A stretch of 64,000 nucleotides of DNA, from assembly GCF_018320785.1 (NCBI RefSeq), contig NC_054876.1:23892212-23956211 (forward strand). The letters run 5' to 3'. Under the pieces are notes generated by a model. That model was not told where the DNA came from, made no database searches, and was given only the letters and a program-made list of their open reading frames with translations. Numbering within the stretch: position 1 is the stretch's first letter; the number at the start of each line of letters is the position of its first letter. Origin of the DNA: Cheilinus undulatus. Its lineage: Eukaryota > Chordata > Actinopteri > Labriformes > Labridae. Shown one piece after another: positions 61,101 to 64,000 of this stretch. The translations under genes and the position numbers were made by a program.

Positions 61101-62830
61101 GATCTCCTAAACTTAGAAATCATTTTTTACACAGAAATACTAACAAGTTAACAGTCAGTTACAAAAAGATACGGACTGAAAAGATCATTTCCTCATTCAT
61201 AAAAACCTGATTTTTTTCAATTTCAACATTTGGATTTATTTATCATAAATATGCATTATAAGGGTTGTGGCTGAGTTGATGGACAGGTGAGTGTGTTTTA
61301 GTGTTTGCCAGCAGGTTTCAGGCTCGTCCCTGCTCCACCTCTTGCTTGTCGCTAGACTGATCAAAACTTAGGTGTGGACACAATTTCCAATAAGTGGTCA
61401 GCATCATTTAGTTTCATAATGCCTCTTTAGAAACTCATGGATGTCATCACAGAAACTCAACCATCAGGCAGGCTGATGAACCTCAATATAAAGTGTGTAA
61501 TAAGGATAATTGTTGTTTCTACTCCCTCTTCAGGAGGTCAATGCAGATGAGTTTGAGGACAAAGAGTGGACCTTCGTCATTGAGGGGGTAAGTCTCTTGA
61601 GTACTTGTCCAACTATTTCCCGTGACAATCTTGTCCTAGTTTTTATGTTGCCTTTCTGAATTGATTATTGTGCTTGACATGGAACACTTTATGTATTTAT
61701 GCTTTGAACCAGCAGTCCTCTGCTGGTTCAGCCTCAGGACCCACAACCTTCTCACTAAATGAGAAACAGCAATCCAAATTTCTGATATTTTTCAACATAT
61801 CAGATGTATTTTATAAAACATACTCAGTTTGTTTCACAGAAAGTACAAAATATGAAGAAAACAAAGAGACATTGCTAGACAAGTATGCTTTTAAGAGTTT
61901 TATAGGCTTTTTGGTTCAGGCACAGTGCACTGAAAAGGATACCTCTGCAGTGTTGTACTTTTTTGAATGCAGGATTGAGCTATTATCCAGAATTTCTAAT
62001 ATGTGGTATACAACGATGGTTTGAAATGTTCACTACATAATGGTTTTACTTTCTGTTATTGAAAGGAAAATAAGGGCCATCGTAAGGTACTTGCATCTGC
62101 AGACATCAACCTGAAACGGTATGCGAGCCCAACGCCAACACAGACTGACCTGGAGCTGAAGCTGAAGCCGCTGTCCGTCAAAGTGGTTGAGGCTTCACTC
62201 AAGCTGTCTCTTTCCTGTGTGTTTGTTCGTGAGGGCAAGGCCACGTGAGTTATTTGACCTTTTTGCCACAATTTAATGATGCTACTACTATATGTTCAGT
62301 GATTGCAGTGTGGTTGTCTTTCTTTTCAAAATAAAAGCTGTCAGGCTTTTTCCTGTAAATGTAACATCACCAACATTGTGATGTCTGTCTTTAACACATA
62401 GAGATAAACTTGAGTGTCTTCTGTGTTTATGGGCAGTTTTGTTAGGAATTAAATTTTTGTCTTTTTGGCCTTGTTCATCAGTGATGAAGACATGCAGAGT
62501 CTTGCCAGCCTGATGAGCGTCAAACCAACAGATATCGGCAACTTGGACGACTTCAACGAGAGCGATGAAGAGGAGGACAAAAAGTCTGTCACTGCTGCAG
62601 GTGGGTTACTTATGGACACTTCTACTGATCTTGACTATAAATTACTTCTTATTTCATCACACATTTCCTCTTTCTTTACCTTCCCTCCAACCTCCTTTGC
62701 TTCACCTGCTCTGCTCCTTTCTCTTTTCTGGCTGCTGCAGTAGTTCCTCACACTCTCGTTCGTCCAAATCGACCCGCTCCTCCTCCTCCTGACAAGAGGA
62801 GCTCCATAGGAGCTACTTTATCAGCCTCAG
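52154..62830 (+). CDS. ehbp1l1: EH domain-binding protein 1-like 1, N-terminal exons (gene continues beyond window)
   Basis: Seven coding exons: 52154-52257, 60136-60193, 60276-60371, 61534-61587, 62066-62244, 62482-62600, 62741-62830. Phases join to 233 codons plus one base, left open for the next exon beyond 64,000. The start MTSVWKRLQRVGKKASKFQF matches the EHBP1 family, whose N-terminal C2-like (NT-C2) domain spans roughly residues 8-165 (VVWTRRNRR; WQPGIKNPYRGMVVWPVPEN; FEDKEWTFVIE; ASPTPTQTDLELKLKPLS; SLKLSLSCVFVREGKA). DEDMQSLASLMSVKPTDIGN and an acidic stretch follow. The calponin-homology and Rab-binding (bMERB) regions lie outside. The family acts in Rab8/Rab10-linked membrane traffic and EHD/Bin1 binding. 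It is assigned to ehbp1l1 rather than ehbp1 mainly by its znrd2-fam89b neighbours. Intron 1 is 7.9 kb. Confidence 0.88.
52258..54940. other. Left part of ehbp1l1 intron 1
   Basis: No exon seen. 52,400-52,450 holds a SINE-like B box (GAGTTCGATTCCCAG). 52,985-53,050 and 53,395-53,460 share inverted similarity (GTGCCACATTTTTAAGGAAC; TGGGATGAGAAGCAGAGCTGAGTATGTG), suggesting a TIR-bounded MITE of about 480 bp. Confidence 0.5.
52975..53460. mobile_element. Probable MITE with inverted ends in ehbp1l1 intron 1
   Basis: The segment at 52,978-53,060 (AGTGCCACATTTTTAAGGAA, then GGGATGAGAAGCAGAGCTGA) reappears as its reverse complement at 53,385-53,457 (TCAGCTCTGCTGCTCATCCC, TTCCTTACAGATGTGGCAC). No open frame. 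Exact ends and target duplication were not determined. Confidence 0.55.
54945..55880 (-). mobile_element. Interspersed repeat ending in a LINE-like coding fragment
   Basis: The left part (TTTATTTGTATAGTGACA; CTCAAGACACTTTACAC; CAGCCATCTGCTGAAGCCATGCTGG) matches the copy in the last arr3 intron. The minus-strand frame at 55647-55874 contains GRSFSYQAPLLWNHLPFGVR and SSFKSRLHSL, the motif that closes many fish non-LTR retrotransposon ORF2 proteins. The two parts may be one element read antisense to ehbp1l1. Confidence 0.6.
56948..58323 (-). mobile_element. Tc1-like transposon with long (~200 bp) inverted repeats
   Basis: Ends are CTGGAACAGTGAGGCCAATT at 56948 and AATGGCCTCACTG...TTTTAA to 58323, flanked by TA (56946-56947 and 58324-58325). 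Inverted similarity runs inward about 190-200 bases (CAGCTTTTATTTCCAGGT; TTTACATCTGGATCTGA; AAAAGTATTGGAAC), the IR/DR architecture of some fish Tc1 families. The body encodes a decayed Tc1 transposase on the minus strand. It sits in ehbp1l1 intron 1, opposite to the gene. Confidence 0.88.
57295..57970 (-). pseudogene. Decayed Tc1-type transposase
   Basis: The frame at 57633-57295 reads MNLYQSDGKAKVWRKKGSAH and KHNGGNVMAWACMASSGPGS...FIDDVT, the catalytic core of a Tc1-family transposase. The helix-turn-helix N-terminal portion is recognisable upstream (near 57,980-57,790) in shifted frames, and a stop ends the core early. Frameshifts make it inactive. Confidence 0.8.
60771..60815. repeat. 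Tc1-type terminus fragment
   Basis: ACAGGTGTGGCCAAATACTT followed by TTGTCCATAT has the form of the end of a Tc1/mariner-related element, in ehbp1l1 intron 3. No partner end was identified. Confidence 0.45.
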
Positions 62831-64000
62831 GTAGCTTCCTTCTTCTTGCACTGAACTTCACTCGCTCTTTCTGTTTGTTTGTCCTGCCTCAGTAGGAGGT
62901 GTGGCAGAGACGTTAGTTTATATAACACTATTTCACACTCTTGTGCTATTTGTTCTGCATACCACATATTTCTCATCTAGACATTAAACACTACTGAGTC
63001 TCATGTGATCACAGACTAATGCTAAAATGTACTAAAGTCTGACACAGGAAAAGCTGGCACAAACTTTAATACATGAAACACAGGTATCATTGTCTTTAAG
63101 GGACACAATGTTTAAACATTAGAAATAAAAATTTGTGACAGAAGCACAAATTACTGTCAATCTTACATCAGTCATCTTGTCTCCAATTATTCTTTTTTGA
63201 CTCAATAATTTAGCTTATTATTAGAAGATATTCTTAAATAGTATTACTGCATTTACTGAAGATTTTTGCAGTATCTCAGTTCACAATAAAGTACAAAAAT
63301 ATTCTCAATAGAAAATATATTATAACACATATAGTCATGCAGATTTGCCCTCTTCCTGCTGTTGTGCATGTTGTCAGATTTAAAACATTTATTAATTAAT
63401 TTGTGAGGACTGAGCATTGTTTTGGTGTCATTTGTTCAGAAGATTTAAATGATAAAACTTGAGTTTTAAATTGACCTGTTGATTTTGAATTTATGATCAG
63501 AAACATGTAAAAAAAAAAATGAACCCAGACTGATCATATGACCTCACACATCACCAACCATAAAACTGTGCACATCAGTTTTGTTAATGTGATGAAAATC
63601 TTCATAACTACATAATTCTAAAAAGATACCCTAAAAAGGTTAAATGTGAAAAAAATCAGCTTGAAAAAAGTGGTGAAAAGTGATTATAGAGTAGCAAAAA
63701 TTGGTTCAAAGAAAAAAGATTGGGATTAAAGGGTCAACAATGGCCTATAAAGTGGCAAAAAGTAGCAGAAAAGAAAGTGGTGAAAAGTGGTTAAAGAATG
63801 GGAAAAATTAGTAAAAGCTGGCAATCAGTTCCGAGAAGCAAAAGTTGGATTGAAGTGGGTTAAGAAAGGCAAAAAGGGGCAGGAAAATGGTTAAAAGTGG
63901 TTAAATGAGTCAAAAATGGGTAAAAAAAGGGTCAAATTTCAACATCAGAACCCAATATTATCTTGACACACCTTCTGCTTTAAAATGAACTGTTTGTGAG
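62831..64000. other. ehbp1l1 intron 7 (5' part)
   Basis: No further exon is visible before the window ends. The last 350 bases are a degenerate minisatellite (see separate entry). Confidence 0.55.
63640..63945. repeat. Degenerate AAAAGTGG(T/C)-type minisatellite
   Basis: Units such as AAAAGTGGTGAAAAGTGATT, AAAGTGGCAAAAAGTAGCAG, AAAGTGGTGAAAAGTGGTTA and AAAAATGGGTAAAA recur with 10-20 base spacing. Strong purine bias on the plus strand. It lies within ehbp1l1 intron 7. Confidence 0.75.

Noticed and set aside
63640-63945. CRISPR-like spaced repeats
   Set aside because: Units are irregular, purine-rich and unevenly spaced in a vertebrate intron; not a CRISPR array.

Overview
The window is vertebrate nuclear DNA, almost certainly from a teleost fish, and most likely a spiny-rayed one given the repeat types. 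It has short GT-AG-split exons, large AT-rich introns, many Tc1/mariner, MITE and LINE fragments of fish type, and a conserved gene trio. There are no operons, CRISPR arrays or bacterial signals. Most long reading frames are shadows of exons or of repeats. I rebuilt the genes by joining exons at splice sites with matching phase.

Layout. (1) 1-4,080: repeat-rich intergenic DNA with a deleted Tc1-like transposon at 2,711-3,641. (2) 4,083-21,639, minus strand: a DBL-type Rho guanine-nucleotide exchange factor, best matched to mcf2. I place 23 coding exons giving about 872 residues. Its start lies in a CpG-rich promoter near 21.6-21.85 kb. (3) 22-29.9 kb: a gene-poor interval with a LINE reverse-transcriptase fragment and a TIR-bounded element that carries a promoter-like patch. 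(4) 29.97-42.5 kb, plus strand: a cone arrestin gene (arr3) with a TATA promoter, a photoreceptor-type GGATTA site and repeat-stuffed introns. (5) 43.38-44.81 kb, plus: znrd2 (SSSCA1), complete in four exons. (6) 46.37-47.94 kb, plus: fam89b, complete in two exons. (7) 52.15 kb to beyond the right edge, plus: ehbp1l1, of which the first seven coding exons (N-terminal C2 domain) are present.

How the genes relate. znrd2-fam89b-ehbp1l1 lie in the same order and orientation as I recall for human 11q13, which supports the identifications. mcf2 and arr3 are both X-linked in humans but are not known to me as close neighbours. There is no functional pathway across the window: a Rho GEF, a phototransduction shut-off protein, a small zinc-ribbon protein, a LIMK/MRCK adaptor and a Rab8/10-linked trafficking protein.

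The most notable observations are mcf2 splicing oddities (two GC-AG introns, one of whose exons also has a microsatellite as its polypyrimidine tract, and an exon with an embedded donor), an unresolved reading phase in the arr3 C-terminal tail, a near-perfect 245-bp palindrome and a duplicated ~330-bp unit in arr3 introns, nested transposons with a readable empty site, and an orphan promoter/first-exon-like segment inside a TIR element. I did not find a clearly new biological system.
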